A stretch of DNA of 64,000 nucleotides from Lacrimispora algidixylanolytica (GCF_003609635.1 NZ_MCIA01000001.1:62001-126000); one strand, 5' to 3'. Positions 1-10,095 are shown, counted from the first letter of the stretch. Notes: generated by a model from the sequence alone, not told the origin. Translations and numbers: made by a program.

Positions 1-1233
1 GCTCTCACAATATAACATAGCCTCCTGTTTATCAATCACCTTGTGACCAGCCTTTAACAAAGCCCCCTGCATTTCATCACGAAGTTTCCCGTTTTCACCT
101 TCCAATACCCATACCATAGGCTTCATGTAATATTCTCTTCTAAATGAATCCAAAAGCATGAGACGATATCTGTTCTCTGAAATTTTAAGTTCTTTATCCC
201 TAGACGTGAGTGATTGAGAATGGAAACGGTAATTATAAATAGGTTCTTGGAAACAGGTATGTCGCAACAGAAACAAGCTGTTTATCCTCATCCAGTAATC
301 ATAATCCTCTGTGCAGTATTTCATAGCAGAATAGCCTTCTAAAGCATGTGCTACAACCGCTCTGTACATAAAAGCCGCTCCAATGTAATTATTTGTATAA
401 GTATTTAATTCAAGCATGCAATGCGGGAGCATGACGTTTTCATGACGAAATCTGTCCGCATACCATCCATTTGTCACAATGGGATTATCATATTCATCAA
501 TAAGACGTATATTGGCAAATACCATACCAGTATCCGGAAAGTCATTTAACTCTGTTACCATCTTTTCAATACATGCTTTCTCCATAATATTATCAGCACT
601 GGTCCAAGTAAAAAACTCTCCTCTAGCTTCCTTAAATCCTCTTGACAAAGTCTTGGGTAGCCTCTCATTTTCCTTGTGAATCACTCTAATTCTGGAATCT
701 TTTAAGGCGTATTCGTCTATAATTCGAGGAGTATCATCTATAGAGCCATCATCCACAATAATGAACTCAAAATTTGTATATGTCTGTTTTAATACACTCT
801 CAATTGACTTTGCCAGTAAATCGCCTCCATTATACACCGGCAACACGATGCTAACCAAACCTTTCATGTAGGGGTATATTACCTCTTTTAAATCAATATG
901 ATATACCTCTTCACGACTCTCTTTAAAATGATAAAATTCAAATTCACTTAATGTCAACAGGTCATCATATAATTCCCCAACCTGAACGCTCGTTTCCGCC
1001 GCATTACCATAGCAACATACCCGCTTTACTTTCCTCATACCTCGTAAAATAATGCCATTTCCAAGTTTCCGATTCACAATCCCAATTTTTTCTGCCAACC
1101 GAAAAGCCAAAGACTTTTTTATATTCTGGACCTCAAATTCTTTTTCATTGATCCTATCTTTTAATTTTGCTAACTCACACTCATATAAAGAATTTTCTTC
1201 TTTTAATCTTTCTATTAAAACGTCTCTATTCAT
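1..1233 (-). CDS. Glycosyltransferase family 2, C-terminus beyond the window edge
   Basis: An open frame of 411 codons starts with ATG at 1233 and has no stop before the left edge, so the C-terminus is missing. Residues 1-45 are rich in Lys/Glu/Leu and probably form a coiled coil. A GT-A domain starts near residue 126 with VSIVLPVYNGG and has the nucleotide-binding DDGS at 161-164. The second acidic motif is TWTSADN near 209-215 rather than the usual DxD. It is the last visible gene of the minus-strand cluster that starts at 13228, 23 bases after the epimerase gene. It presumably adds one sugar to the lipid-linked glycan; donor and acceptor cannot be read from the sequence. Confidence 0.9.
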   Translation of the reverse strand, partial: MNRDVLIERLKEENSLYECELAKLKDRINEKEFEVQNIKKSLAFRLAEKIGIVNRKLGNGIILRGMRKVKRVCCYGNAAETSVQVGELYDDLLTLSEFEFYHFKESREEVYHIDLKEVIYPYMKGLVSIVLPVYNGGDLLAKSIESVLKQTYTNFEFIIVDDGSIDDTPRIIDEYALKDSRIRVIHKENERLPKTLSRGFKEARGEFFTWTSADNIMEKACIEKMVTELNDFPDTGMVFANIRLIDEYDNPIVTNGWYADRFRHENVMLPHCMLELNTYTNNYIGAAFMYRAVVAHALEGYSAMKYCTEDYDYWMRINSLFLLRHTCFQEPIYNYRFHSQSLTSRDKELKISENRYRLMLLDSFRREYYMKPMVWVLEGENGKLRDEMQGALLKAGHKVIDKQEAMLYCES

Positions 1234-1256
1234 ATCCCTACCCTATTGTTTTCCTT

Positions 1257-2357
1257 TTATAATAGTTCTCGCTCCAAAACATCAGCAATTCGTTTACATG
1301 CATTTCCATCCCCATAAGGATTCGATGCCTGGCTCATCCTGAAATATTCATCTTTATCATTAAGCAATCGATTAAACTCATGATAAATAGTTTCCTCATT
1401 TGTACCAACCAACTTTAATGTTCCTGCTGCTATCCCTTCGGGTCGCTCTGTTGTGTCCCGCATCACTAATACCGGTTTCCCAAGAGATGGAGCTTCTTCT
1501 TGAATCCCTCCGCTATCCGTCAAAATCAGAAATGAACGTGCTAAGAAATTGTGAAAATCCATAACATCTAACGGTTCTATCAAATGGACCCGGTCACAGT
1601 CTCCCAAAATCTTTCCCGCCGCTTCTCTAACAACAGGATTCATGTGAATGGGATAAATGACTTTAATATCCTGATTCTCTGCTACAATTCTTTTAATTGC
1701 TCGAAACATATGGAGCAAAGGTTCTCCTAAGTTTTCTCTCCTGTGGGCAGTCAACATAATAAGTCGACCTTCTTTAGCCCATTCCAGTTCTTTATGATAA
1801 TAATTTTCCTTTACTGTAGTTTTCAGTGCATCAATGGCTGTATTACCTGTAACATAAATGGTTTCATCCGACTTCTTTTCCTTAAGCAGATGTTCCTTAG
1901 CCATTTGTGTGGGTGCAAAATGATACCTTGCAATAATTCCCACAGCCTGACGATTAAACTCTTCTGGATACGGCGAATAAAGATTATAAGTTCGAAGCCC
2001 CGCTTCCACATGACCTACAGGTATTTGTAGATAGAAACATGCCAGCGCTGTCACAAAAGTCGTAGAAGTATCGCCATGAACCAATACCACGTCCGGTGAT
2101 TCCTTTTCTAATACCAGCTTAATATTATTCAAAATGTTTGTAGTCACATCAAACAAACTCTGTTTATCTTTCATAATTGATAAATCATAATCCGCTTTCA
2201 CATCAAATGTATCCAATACCGAGTCCAGCATCTGCCGATGCTGCCCAGTCACACATACAACAATTTTCATACGCCCACGTTTCTTCAATTCATTCACTAA
2301 CGGACACATTTTAATGGCTTCTGGTCTCGTACCAAAAACTAACATGATTTTTTTCAT
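1257..2357 (-). CDS. wecB: UDP-N-acetylglucosamine 2-epimerase (non-hydrolysing)
   Basis: Interconverts UDP-GlcNAc and UDP-ManNAc in the cytoplasm, supplying ManNAc for surface glycans. The 366-residue protein has the family length and hallmarks: N-terminal GTRPEAIKMCP, HGDTSTTF, VGHVEAGLRT, YPEEFNRQ, LTAHRREN and LTDSGGIQEEAPSLGKP. I start it at ATG 2357 because AGAGGTG lies just upstream; a GTG two codons earlier at 2363 overlaps that ribosome site and is less likely. It sits between two glycosyltransferase genes, so ManNAc or a derivative is probably a component of this cluster's polymer. No UDP-ManNAc dehydrogenase is seen beside it. Confidence 0.95.
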   Translation of the reverse strand: MKKIMLVFGTRPEAIKMCPLVNELKKRGRMKIVVCVTGQHRQMLDSVLDTFDVKADYDLSIMKDKQSLFDVTTNILNNIKLVLEKESPDVVLVHGDTSTTFVTALACFYLQIPVGHVEAGLRTYNLYSPYPEEFNRQAVGIIARYHFAPTQMAKEHLLKEKKSDETIYVTGNTAIDALKTTVKENYYHKELEWAKEGRLIMLTAHRRENLGEPLLHMFRAIKRIVAENQDIKVIYPIHMNPVVREAAGKILGDCDRVHLIEPLDVMDFHNFLARSFLILTDSGGIQEEAPSLGKPVLVMRDTTERPEGIAAGTLKLVGTNEETIYHEFNRLLNDKDEYFRMSQASNPYGDGNACKRIADVLERELL

Positions 2358-2409
2358 AAACACCTCTTACGGAAATTACCATTCTTTATCTTTAAATTAT
2401 TAACTATAG

Positions 2410-3585
2410 TTACCTTTTACCAACGATATCTCTGACAGTTACACTAATACCTTCCTTCTGCAGGCAGTTGATTAGTGCATCCATTTTTGTGCTTTCCCCT
2501 GGTTTTGATAGCAGAATAAGTATCCAAACCATAATCTGGTTCAACCTCCCCGATCCCAAAGTTCCATTAGTCAAGCTATTCTGTTGTTTCACAATTTTTA
2601 GATGCTTGAGAATTTTATTGATATTGCACTTTAAAATATCTCTTTTTATTTTTTTGAACTCAACAGTTTCATGTCCTTTCTTTGCAATTAAACTCTTCTT
2701 TATAAAAGAATTTTGGCAGATCTCTGTCAGTGCCTGCCTTGCTTTTTTATCACTATAATCTAGTCCCTGGTCATAGAGAGTTTGTATATAATATACGGTT
2801 TTTTCAGCTATATAGTCATATAGACGAGGTTTCTGCGCCTCCTCCCACAAATTTTCTTCCTGCATCATTCGCCGAAATGCCTCTAAAAAACCTATCTGCT
2901 CCCAATATTTTCTATAGCTTATTTCAAAATCAGTGGCGTTTCTCTCATTCTCAATCTGATAACATAAAATCTGATTCAAAGAAACTGTTATTTCTGCTTT
3001 ATTATAAAAAGATATCTTAAATTCCTCTATTGCGTCATTCCCCAAAGTCACTACAAGATTCACATTATCTTTATTTTCTTCCTTCAGCCTAAAGATGCAG
3101 TTTCCATCTTCCATGAACAGCCCCAAATTTTCAAAAATATCCGGAACCAGTTTTAAAAACTGTTCCCTAGTATAAAACTTTACTTTTTCGGCGAGCACAG
3201 ACAATGGCTGTTCCTGTTTTATAAATTTTCCTGCTGTCAAAACGATTCTGCTTTTTCCACAGTATACCATGTTCGCATCAAATTCTTCTGACTTTTCTAC
3301 TAAGGTTTCTATCATATCCGGTGCTGCATAGCTATTGGGTCGAAATATAATAAGATAATCGCCATAAACCACCATCTGGTCCTGCTCAAACATACCTTTG
3401 TTTTTTATAATCCGAACCCGTTTATCCAACTTTTCGTAATTTTCACAGATTTCCTGTATCCTGCCCCCCGATTCCTGTAAAAGGAGAAGAACTTCTATAT
3501 TTCTGTATGTTTGACTTAAAATAGAATTGACACAATATCCAAGAGTATATTCTCTATTATAGGAAGGTATGATTACGCTAACCAT
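2410..3585 (-). CDS. GT2-fold protein with degenerate catalytic motifs
   Basis: The N-terminus (VSVIIPSYNREYTLGYCVNS, then SQTYRNIEVL) is clearly of the GT2 GT-A fold, but where active enzymes carry VDDGS this protein reads LLLQESGG. Where they carry the metal-binding D-x-D it reads IIFRPNSY. The remaining 270 residues are mostly helical and charged and match nothing I recognise. It overlaps the upstream glycosyltransferase gene by 8 bases, so the two are probably translationally coupled. It may be a non-catalytic partner of that enzyme or a transferase with altered chemistry. The frame is intact over 391 codons, which argues against simple decay. Confidence 0.8.
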   Translation of the reverse strand: MVSVIIPSYNREYTLGYCVNSILSQTYRNIEVLLLLQESGGRIQEICENYEKLDKRVRIIKNKGMFEQDQMVVYGDYLIIFRPNSYAAPDMIETLVEKSEEFDANMVYCGKSRIVLTAGKFIKQEQPLSVLAEKVKFYTREQFLKLVPDIFENLGLFMEDGNCIFRLKEENKDNVNLVVTLGNDAIEEFKISFYNKAEITVSLNQILCYQIENERNATDFEISYRKYWEQIGFLEAFRRMMQEENLWEEAQKPRLYDYIAEKTVYYIQTLYDQGLDYSDKKARQALTEICQNSFIKKSLIAKKGHETVEFKKIKRDILKCNINKILKHLKIVKQQNSLTNGTLGSGRLNQIMVWILILLSKPGESTKMDALINCLQKEGISVTVRDIVGKR

Positions 3586-4549
3586 CTACAAAACTTTCCT
3601 CCTTTATCCGTCTGGCATAGTTATAATAGTTACTTTCTATTTCTACTAACTCTTTATAATACAATATACTCACTGGATGTTTATCAAAATAAACTAGATC
3701 TATTCTGAGCTGCCTCAAGACTTTATGTATTCGCTCACTCGTCACACCCGATTTGATATAACGCTTAATACAATCTAATAAAACCCAACAATACGCATCT
3801 CTCGCCTGCTCCTCCAATTCAGTCAAATGATGTTCTCGAAAAAAATCGATTCGTTCTCTAATGGCATCACAAGCATCAAAATTTGCCTCTCGGAATTCGA
3901 CTCCAGTTATGCTATCCGTTCTGGACCGATTATAATTATATTTGGAAATATCTACATAAACCAGCTTTGATGCATTAAAAAAATATTTATAAGTCGTATA
4001 CTCATCCTCGTGAATTTTTCCTTTTGGGAACCTAATATTTCCCAGCACTTCTCTCCGGTAAAGTTTATTCCATACAATCGATTTAAAATATCCCCATTTC
4101 ATCATGGAACTCATTGCAAAAAGATTATCTTCCACTATACAATCAGCCGTGCACCCAGTTTCTTCTACGATACAGTCCATATAAATACTTCGGAAACTGC
4201 ATTCGGCAATATCCGCTTCATATTCATGCAATGCTTTCAGCAACACTTCAAGCATATCTATATCCAGCCAGTCATCGCTGTCAACAAAGCTAATAATCTC
4301 TCCCCTTGCGACATCAATTCCAGCATTTCTGGCATCCGATAAACCGCCATTGCTCTTATGAATTACTCGAACACGCTCATCTATTAGACTGTACTCATCG
4401 CATATTTGTCCACATTGATCTGGAGAGCCATCATCCACCAAAATTATTTCGATATTTTTATAAGTCTGTTTTCTAATTGAATCTACGCAACGTTTTAAAT
4501 ACGTCTCCACCCGATAAATGGGAACAATAACACTTATTAGTTCTGACAT
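3578..4549 (-). CDS. Glycosyltransferase family 2 (EpsH/CpsJ type)
   Basis: Cytoplasmic inverting transferase of 323 residues. It begins ISVIVPIYRVETYLKRCVDS, has VDDGSPDQCG for nucleotide binding, GLSDARNAGI, and the metal motif SFVDSDDWLD near residue 95. This pattern is typical of capsule and exopolysaccharide GT2 enzymes adding Gal, Glc or GlcNAc; the donor is not predictable. A good ribosome site (AGGAGAT) precedes ATG 4549. The gene overlaps the next, degenerate GT2 gene by 8 bases, suggesting a functional pair. Confidence 0.9.
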   Translation of the reverse strand: MSELISVIVPIYRVETYLKRCVDSIRKQTYKNIEIILVDDGSPDQCGQICDEYSLIDERVRVIHKSNGGLSDARNAGIDVARGEIISFVDSDDWLDIDMLEVLLKALHEYEADIAECSFRSIYMDCIVEETGCTADCIVEDNLFAMSSMMKWGYFKSIVWNKLYRREVLGNIRFPKGKIHEDEYTTYKYFFNASKLVYVDISKYNYNRSRTDSITGVEFREANFDACDAIRERIDFFREHHLTELEEQARDAYCWVLLDCIKRYIKSGVTSERIHKVLRQLRIDLVYFDKHPVSILYYKELVEIESNYYNYARRIKEESFVDG

Positions 4550-4623
4550 ATTATCTCCTGTAAGGTTGTTTCTTCACATCAAGCTATGGGTTTCTTAGGC
4601 AACAAAAGAGAGAGTTTAATCTT

Positions 4624-6864
4624 TTATCGAAAAATCTTATTTAATTTTAATTTTAAAACCACCTTAATAATTCTTTTCCCCCACTGAGAATTAGCAATTC
4701 TCATTAACTCACTTTTTGTGCCAAGTGAATATCCTTCCTTAAACATGGAATCTACATTTGCTACTTCTTGATATACTGTCAGATAATCATCAATAATGGC
4801 ATCAATTTTTCTAAGTGCCTCCGCTCTCCTCTTTCTTTCTTTTACCATTACTACATCTTGGATTAGCTCTTGAATGCGTCCATCCAGTTTTTGAATCATG
4901 ACTTCAGTGGAAAAATCCGCCTCTACTCTCTTTCTACAGTTAATGCACATTTGTTCATAGGTTTTCTTATCTTTCAAAAGATGGTCAATCGCCTTAACAT
5001 ACTGTTGAATTTCTTTTTCATCATAAACTGAATAGTTATAATCCTGCCCTTCAGATTGCAAAAGAGGGAGCACTATCCCTGACGTTTTGTCAATCAACTC
5101 TGCCTGTCCGCCCACATCAGATGTAATAACTGGTACTCCCATAGAACATGATTCATAAGCAGTTAATGCAAGACCTTCTTTTATAGAACAGATTAATGTT
5201 GCAAAACTGTCTCTGTAATAAGGTTGCATTTCATCTTGACGTCCTGCAAAATATATAGTATGTACCAGGTCTGCTTGTTTAACTTTTGCCTTAAGCTCTG
5301 ATAAAAGCGGACCGTCTCCTACAACTAAAAAAGCGATATCTGGTACTATTTTTTTTAACTTTTGTGCAATTTCAAACATTAGAAATGGACGTTTTTGTGG
5401 ATGTATTCTGCATGGGAACAAAATCAAAGGTCTGTATTTATCTATTCCGTGCCTCATCTTTACAGCACCATAGGAATAAGCTGATGCGTCAAACTTATCC
5501 TTATCTACTCCTATATATAAAGTTTCAACGCTTTCCAAACTTCTTCCAAAATTACGTTCCAATACCTGTTGTGTTCCATTGTTGCATACGAACGTTCTAT
5601 CAATGATATTCTGCATATTTCCTGACGTTCTTGCAAAACCACCATTCCTCCAGTACCACTCTTCCATGTGAACGTAATCCACAACAACGACATCCGGAAA
5701 TTCTTTTCTTATCCATGGAACGATATAATATCCATAATAAGAATTACTTAAAAATATTACATCTATCTGACGACTAATTATAAAATAACTGACAAATTCA
5801 GCATAATTCTTCACCTCTAAAAAAGTCGGCAATTCAAAGATATCCGTTATATACTCTTCAAACCTCTGTCTCCAGTCATTCGGGGAATGTTCTGTCAAAA
5901 TTGCACTAAGTTCATAATGTTCTTTGCTCAACCCCTTTACTACTTCCAGATTAAACATATCAGCGCCTCCCATTACCATCCAAGGCAGGAGCATCATGAT
6001 ATGTATTTTATCCTTCTTTTGAAATACAGAATCTTTCCAGCTAGAAACTTTCGGCTTCACATATTCATTAATTGGTGAAGCTATAGGGAATACCCGCGCC
6101 TCAATATCATCGCTTACAGTTCCTGCTATTTCTTTTATCTTCTTTAACGCTTTTTTTTTCTTTTTCGCGTCTTCTCTGACAATAGAAGAAACCCCTCCTT
6201 CAATACGTCTATACCAAAAACCTTTTTCACACACTTTCACAGGCTTCTTTCCTAAAGCCAACAATTGTAACCACAACCTCCAATCCTCATATGCATATTT
6301 TTCACTCTCATCATAAAGTCCAGCTTCCAATATGTCTTTTTTCCTAATTGCTGCTGTTAGTGTTAAAAAATTATCTTTTTTTAATGTTTTAATACTAAAA
6401 GTTTTCTCCCATACATATTCCTGATTCTGAAAACCCAACGAATCTGTATATGCCCATGCACAGTCAACATTATAATAAAGTGCCCAATACAGTAATTCCA
6501 AATAGGTAGGAGTAATCAAATCATCCGAATCAAGAGGAACAATAATTTCTGAAGAAGCCTGCCGAATTCCTTTATTTCTAGCACTGGAAACGCCTTTATT
6601 TTCTTGGCGAAACACCTTAATTCTTGTATCCGCAGAGGACAGTTTATCTAACAGTTCAATATCTTCCTGTACCGTGCTCCCATCATCCACAATCACCCAT
6701 TCAAACCACGGAAAAGTCTGGTTTTCCACGCAATTGTAAGTTTGAATAAAATATTCCCCCGCGTTATAATAAGGTGTGACAATGCTCACTAACGGATTCT
6801 CTGGTTGTATCAGCTCTCTATCCAGTTTAACTCTTCCTGGCTCCCTGCTAAAATCAAATTCCAT
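4624..6864 (-). CDS. Two-domain glycosyltransferase: N-terminal GT2, C-terminal GT4
   Basis: The 746-residue protein joins two transferases. Residues about 25-260 form a GT2 domain (VSIVTPYYNAGEYFIQTY, VDDGS, GVSSARNKGI, VPLDSDD). Residues about 285-680 form a GT-B domain of the GT4 kind (IHIMMLLPWMVMGGADMFN, then LILFPCRIHPQKRP, VVGDGPL and KEGLALTAYESCSMGVPVIT). The C-terminal 60 residues are helical. Such fusions usually add two successive sugars of one repeat unit. GGAGGAG lies directly before ATG 6864, and the gene is 11 bases after the preceding GT4 gene in the same operon. Confidence 0.9.
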   Translation of the reverse strand: MEFDFSREPGRVKLDRELIQPENPLVSIVTPYYNAGEYFIQTYNCVENQTFPWFEWVIVDDGSTVQEDIELLDKLSSADTRIKVFRQENKGVSSARNKGIRQASSEIIVPLDSDDLITPTYLELLYWALYYNVDCAWAYTDSLGFQNQEYVWEKTFSIKTLKKDNFLTLTAAIRKKDILEAGLYDESEKYAYEDWRLWLQLLALGKKPVKVCEKGFWYRRIEGGVSSIVREDAKKKKKALKKIKEIAGTVSDDIEARVFPIASPINEYVKPKVSSWKDSVFQKKDKIHIMMLLPWMVMGGADMFNLEVVKGLSKEHYELSAILTEHSPNDWRQRFEEYITDIFELPTFLEVKNYAEFVSYFIISRQIDVIFLSNSYYGYYIVPWIRKEFPDVVVVDYVHMEEWYWRNGGFARTSGNMQNIIDRTFVCNNGTQQVLERNFGRSLESVETLYIGVDKDKFDASAYSYGAVKMRHGIDKYRPLILFPCRIHPQKRPFLMFEIAQKLKKIVPDIAFLVVGDGPLLSELKAKVKQADLVHTIYFAGRQDEMQPYYRDSFATLICSIKEGLALTAYESCSMGVPVITSDVGGQAELIDKTSGIVLPLLQSEGQDYNYSVYDEKEIQQYVKAIDHLLKDKKTYEQMCINCRKRVEADFSTEVMIQKLDGRIQELIQDVVMVKERKRRAEALRKIDAIIDDYLTVYQEVANVDSMFKEGYSLGTKSELMRIANSQWGKRIIKVVLKLKLNKIFR

Positions 6865-6875
6865 ATCTCCTCCAT

Positions 6876-8024
6876 CTATTTCACGGTTTTTGCAATAGCA
6901 AATTGGTAAATATCCTTCATTTTCTTCTTTACAATTTCAACATCAAACTGCTGAATTTTTTCCGAATTGAAACACCCCATCTGTTGTCTCAACTCGTTGT
7001 TTTCCTTTAACTTTAAAATGGAATCGGCAAATCCCTTTATATCCTTAGGTTCAACCAAAAAACCACCTTTTTCAGGTACAATGAGGTCAACATTTCCACG
7101 AATTTTAGAGGCAATTACTGGTAACCCCGATGTCATTGCTTCCATGAGGGCAACTGGCAATCCTTCCTGATAAGATGGAAATACAAAACAATCTGCTGCT
7201 TTTAAGTGTTCCTGGATATTATAACAATACCCTATCATAAAAATACATTCTTCCAGACCATACTCTCTTATCTTATGTCTTATATCTTGTTCCAAAACAC
7301 CACTCCCGCATAAAATTAATTTTATATGGTAATCTTTAATATATGTTAGTGCTTTTAAAATCGCTACATGGTTTTTCCTTTTAATCAATTCCCCACAGGT
7401 AATCAAGACAAAATCATCGGACTGCAGTTGGTACTGGCTTCTAATTTTCTGCCGTATATTTTCAATTGTAGAAAACCGCTTGCAATCAATTCCAATACCA
7501 GGCGTATAAAAAACCGAACCACCTTTTTTCAATTTAAACTTTAAAGCGGCTTGATAATCTTCTTCATTAATAGTAACTAATACATCTGTCACATGCGCTA
7601 GTAACCATTCCATAGTTTTATACATTAGCCGGTTCATGAGAGGAGCCCCTTGGTAAAAGTGGAATCCATGAACTGTATACATGACTACACCACATTTAGA
7701 TATACAGGCAGCTAATCGCCCCAGAACCCCCCCCATTGGTGTATGGCAATGTATTAGTACAAACTGCTCCTCTTTCATTAACTTTACCAAGTCTCTTAAT
7801 AACTTTATATTGGAAAGACGAAATGGTGACCTAACAAAATCAATCTGATGTCGTATTATATCAGTTTCATCCAGCCGAGAATTATCATTACCATAAATTG
7901 GGGTATTATAATTACTGGCATAGTGAATCTCGTATCCAAGTGATAGCAAATATTTCACATTATTCATCTCAAATTGGGGTACAAATCCACTGGTTGTTGT
8001 TACCAGAAGTATTTTTTCAGCCAT
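6876..8024 (-). CDS. Glycosyltransferase family 4 (EpsD-like)
   Basis: Retaining GT-B enzyme of 382 residues. The N-terminal half has the capsule-type start KILLVTTTSGFVPQFEMNN and IHCHTPMGGVLGRLAA with VHGFHFYQGAP. The C-terminal half carries the donor-site motif PSYQEGLPVALMEAMTSGLP followed by VIASKIRGN. This N-terminal signature occurs in exopolysaccharide and capsule glycosyltransferases such as EpsD and galactosyl- or N-acetylgalactosaminyltransferases. Its ATG overlaps the stop codon of the ABC ATPase gene by one base (TAATG), showing tight coupling with the export genes. Confidence 0.9.
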   Translation of the reverse strand: MAEKILLVTTTSGFVPQFEMNNVKYLLSLGYEIHYASNYNTPIYGNDNSRLDETDIIRHQIDFVRSPFRLSNIKLLRDLVKLMKEEQFVLIHCHTPMGGVLGRLAACISKCGVVMYTVHGFHFYQGAPLMNRLMYKTMEWLLAHVTDVLVTINEEDYQAALKFKLKKGGSVFYTPGIGIDCKRFSTIENIRQKIRSQYQLQSDDFVLITCGELIKRKNHVAILKALTYIKDYHIKLILCGSGVLEQDIRHKIREYGLEECIFMIGYCYNIQEHLKAADCFVFPSYQEGLPVALMEAMTSGLPVIASKIRGNVDLIVPEKGGFLVEPKDIKGFADSILKLKENNELRQQMGCFNSEKIQQFDVEIVKKKMKDIYQFAIAKTVK

Positions 8025-9292
8025 TATTCTTCCTCAATTTTTGTATGTTCTAAAAACCAATGATGTTCCATAGGAATCGTTTCATATCCATTCTCATCCG
8101 CAATAACTCGAAAATCAAGTGCATGCTGTAGTGAATCCAGAACATGATTTTCAGAATTTAGTATTACTATGTGAACAATATAATTTCCTACAGCCAGATA
8201 ATGCCCTTCTACTTTTAATCTCACTGTTCCAGCTCTATCAAAAGTAATATATTTTTGAGTGTCGATGAATGTATCCGAATAACAATATAATATATTATCA
8301 TCACGCAAAATGCTGATTGAAATTTTTCCTACCACTGAAATATCCGTGTCATAAGAGACGGATATTTCAAAACTGTTTCTAATAGGTAGCAAATTTCCCT
8401 TTTTCAAACTTTCTCCTGTGATTTTCACCTCGGAAATACAAACACTCTGATTTCCTGTTCTGACAGCTTGATCAAAACACCCTTTTGGTATATCCGGCAA
8501 TTCATTTTCCACCGTTCCATTCTTCTCCCGATCCGTTTCCTTTTTCTGCAACCTTATTTCTTCCATCTGCGTAAGATAATGCCGATGAACAATTTCAGGA
8601 ACTCCCTCTTCTTTGATTTTTCCTTCTTCTATCCAAATAGAGCGTTCACAAATCCGGCTAATTTGTTCCAGAGAATGAGAAACAATCACAATTGTCGTAC
8701 CATTTTTTTTAATTTCTTTTAGTTTTTCAAAACACTTTGTCTGAAAACTTACATCTCCTACACCCAAAATCTCGTCTATCAAAAGCACATCCGCATCCAC
8801 GTTTATCGCAACTGCAAATGCTAGTCTCATGTACATTCCAGAAGAATACGTCCTAACCGGATTATCAAGAAAGTCCTCCATTTCAGAGAAATCAATAATA
8901 TCATTGATCCTATGGTCAATTTCTTTCCTAGTAAGTCCAAAGATAGCCGCATTTGTATAGATATTCTCTCTGCCACTCATGTCAGGATGAAATCCAGCTC
9001 CTAATTCAATCAAACTGGAAACTCTTCCTTTTACATCAATGCTTCCACTATCAGGGTACATAATGCGCGTAAGCATTTTCAACGTAGTGCTTTTTCCACA
9101 GCCGTTCTTACCAATTAACCCTACTGCCTCGCCTTTTTTAATATCAAATGAGATCCCTCTTAGTACTAGCCGCTCCTCATAGTGGTTTCTTTTTTTAAAC
9201 AGCATTTTCTCTTTTAAGCTGCTTCCCTTATCAAAATAAATTTTAAATTTTTTTGTAATGTTCTTTACTTCTATTACATTTGATGATTCCAT
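8024..9292 (-). CDS. ABC transporter ATPase for polysaccharide export (Wzt/TagH type) with C-terminal extension
   Basis: Residues 1-240 form the nucleotide-binding domain: Walker A GLIGKNGCGKST, the signature TYSSGMYMRLAFA and Walker B DVLLIDEILGVGD. Residues about 285-422 are a beta-rich extension resembling Wzt C-terminal carbohydrate-binding domains, which in O9a-type systems recognise the finished chain end. The start is ATG 9292: it lies 1 base after the permease stop and has GAGGAG inside the permease gene; an upstream in-frame start at 9346 would overlap the permease for no reason. With the following permease it forms an inner-membrane exporter for a lipid-linked glycan. Confidence 0.92.
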   Translation of the reverse strand: MESSNVIEVKNITKKFKIYFDKGSSLKEKMLFKKRNHYEERLVLRGISFDIKKGEAVGLIGKNGCGKSTTLKMLTRIMYPDSGSIDVKGRVSSLIELGAGFHPDMSGRENIYTNAAIFGLTRKEIDHRINDIIDFSEMEDFLDNPVRTYSSGMYMRLAFAVAINVDADVLLIDEILGVGDVSFQTKCFEKLKEIKKNGTTIVIVSHSLEQISRICERSIWIEEGKIKEEGVPEIVHRHYLTQMEEIRLQKKETDREKNGTVENELPDIPKGCFDQAVRTGNQSVCISEVKITGESLKKGNLLPIRNSFEISVSYDTDISVVGKISISILRDDNILYCYSDTFIDTQKYITFDRAGTVRLKVEGHYLAVGNYIVHIVILNSENHVLDSLQHALDFRVIADENGYETIPMEHHWFLEHTKIEEE

Positions 9293-9293
9293 C

Positions 9294-10070
9294 TTATAAC
9301 TCCTCTGCAAACTTTCTCTGTAATCTAGAAAAAGAAAACCAACCAATACTTAAAAATAAAAGCCCCAAAAGAAATCCATGAAGCAGAGTACTCATCCGTG
9401 GCACTTCTCGGTAGTATAAAATTTGCCGATATGCAATGATGATAGGTGTCATAGGGTTTAGGTAAAATATAGGTAACAACCTTTCTGGGATAATATCAAC
9501 ATTATACATAATTGGCGTAAGATACATCCATGCCATTGTAATGATTCCCAGAATATGCTCTAAATCTCGAAAATAAACAGTTAAAGCGGATGTAAGCATT
9601 GTAATTCCTAACGCTAACAAATACTCCACTGCCATTACTATAGGCAAGTACAAAAGTGCTTTCCCATTAATTCCTATCCCAGAAAACAAAATTATAAAAA
9701 ATATCACTATAAAGGAGAACAACATATTAACAAAAGAGCTAGTCACATAAGATATTGGAAGTACCTCTCTGGGAAAATAAATTTTATTTACCATATCTTT
9801 TGAACTAATTATGCATGTAGCACCTGTTGTCAATGCAGAGCTAAAAAAAATCCATGGTACTAATGCTACAAATAAAAACATATAAAAATTTTCAATACCA
9901 CTTTTTAAAATTGTAGAAAACACAATCGTATAAACAACTAGTTGTAATAGAGGATTAATAAAAGTCCACATAAATCCAAGCACTGACCCTTTATATCGAC
10001 CTCTGAGATCTTTACGAACCAGACTTGTAATCATCTCCCTATAAGCCCATAATTCTGCCACTCTATTCAT
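9294..10070 (-). CDS. ABC-2 type polysaccharide export permease (Wzm/TagG type)
   Basis: A 258-residue membrane protein with about six hydrophobic segments. It opens with the family signature LVRKDLRGRYKGSVLGFMWT followed by FINPLLQLVVYTIVF, and has the typical SALTTGATCIISSKDMVNK loop and YFRDLEHI. It pairs with the ATPase encoded immediately downstream to move an undecaprenyl-linked glycan across the cytoplasmic membrane. This is one of two such pairs in the window. AAAGG lies 10 bases upstream of ATG 10070. Confidence 0.93.
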   Translation of the reverse strand: MNRVAELWAYREMITSLVRKDLRGRYKGSVLGFMWTFINPLLQLVVYTIVFSTILKSGIENFYMFLFVALVPWIFFSSALTTGATCIISSKDMVNKIYFPREVLPISYVTSSFVNMLFSFIVIFFIILFSGIGINGKALLYLPIVMAVEYLLALGITMLTSALTVYFRDLEHILGIITMAWMYLTPIMYNVDIIPERLLPIFYLNPMTPIIIAYRQILYYREVPRMSTLLHGFLLGLLFLSIGWFSFSRLQRKFAEEL

Positions 10071-10095
10071 TGTTCTAACCTTTCTTTTATATCTA

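Noticed and set aside
9293-9346. Longer N-terminus for the first export ATPase
   Set aside because: It would overlap the permease gene, lacks a ribosome site, and the family start fits ATG 9292 with GAGGAG upstream.
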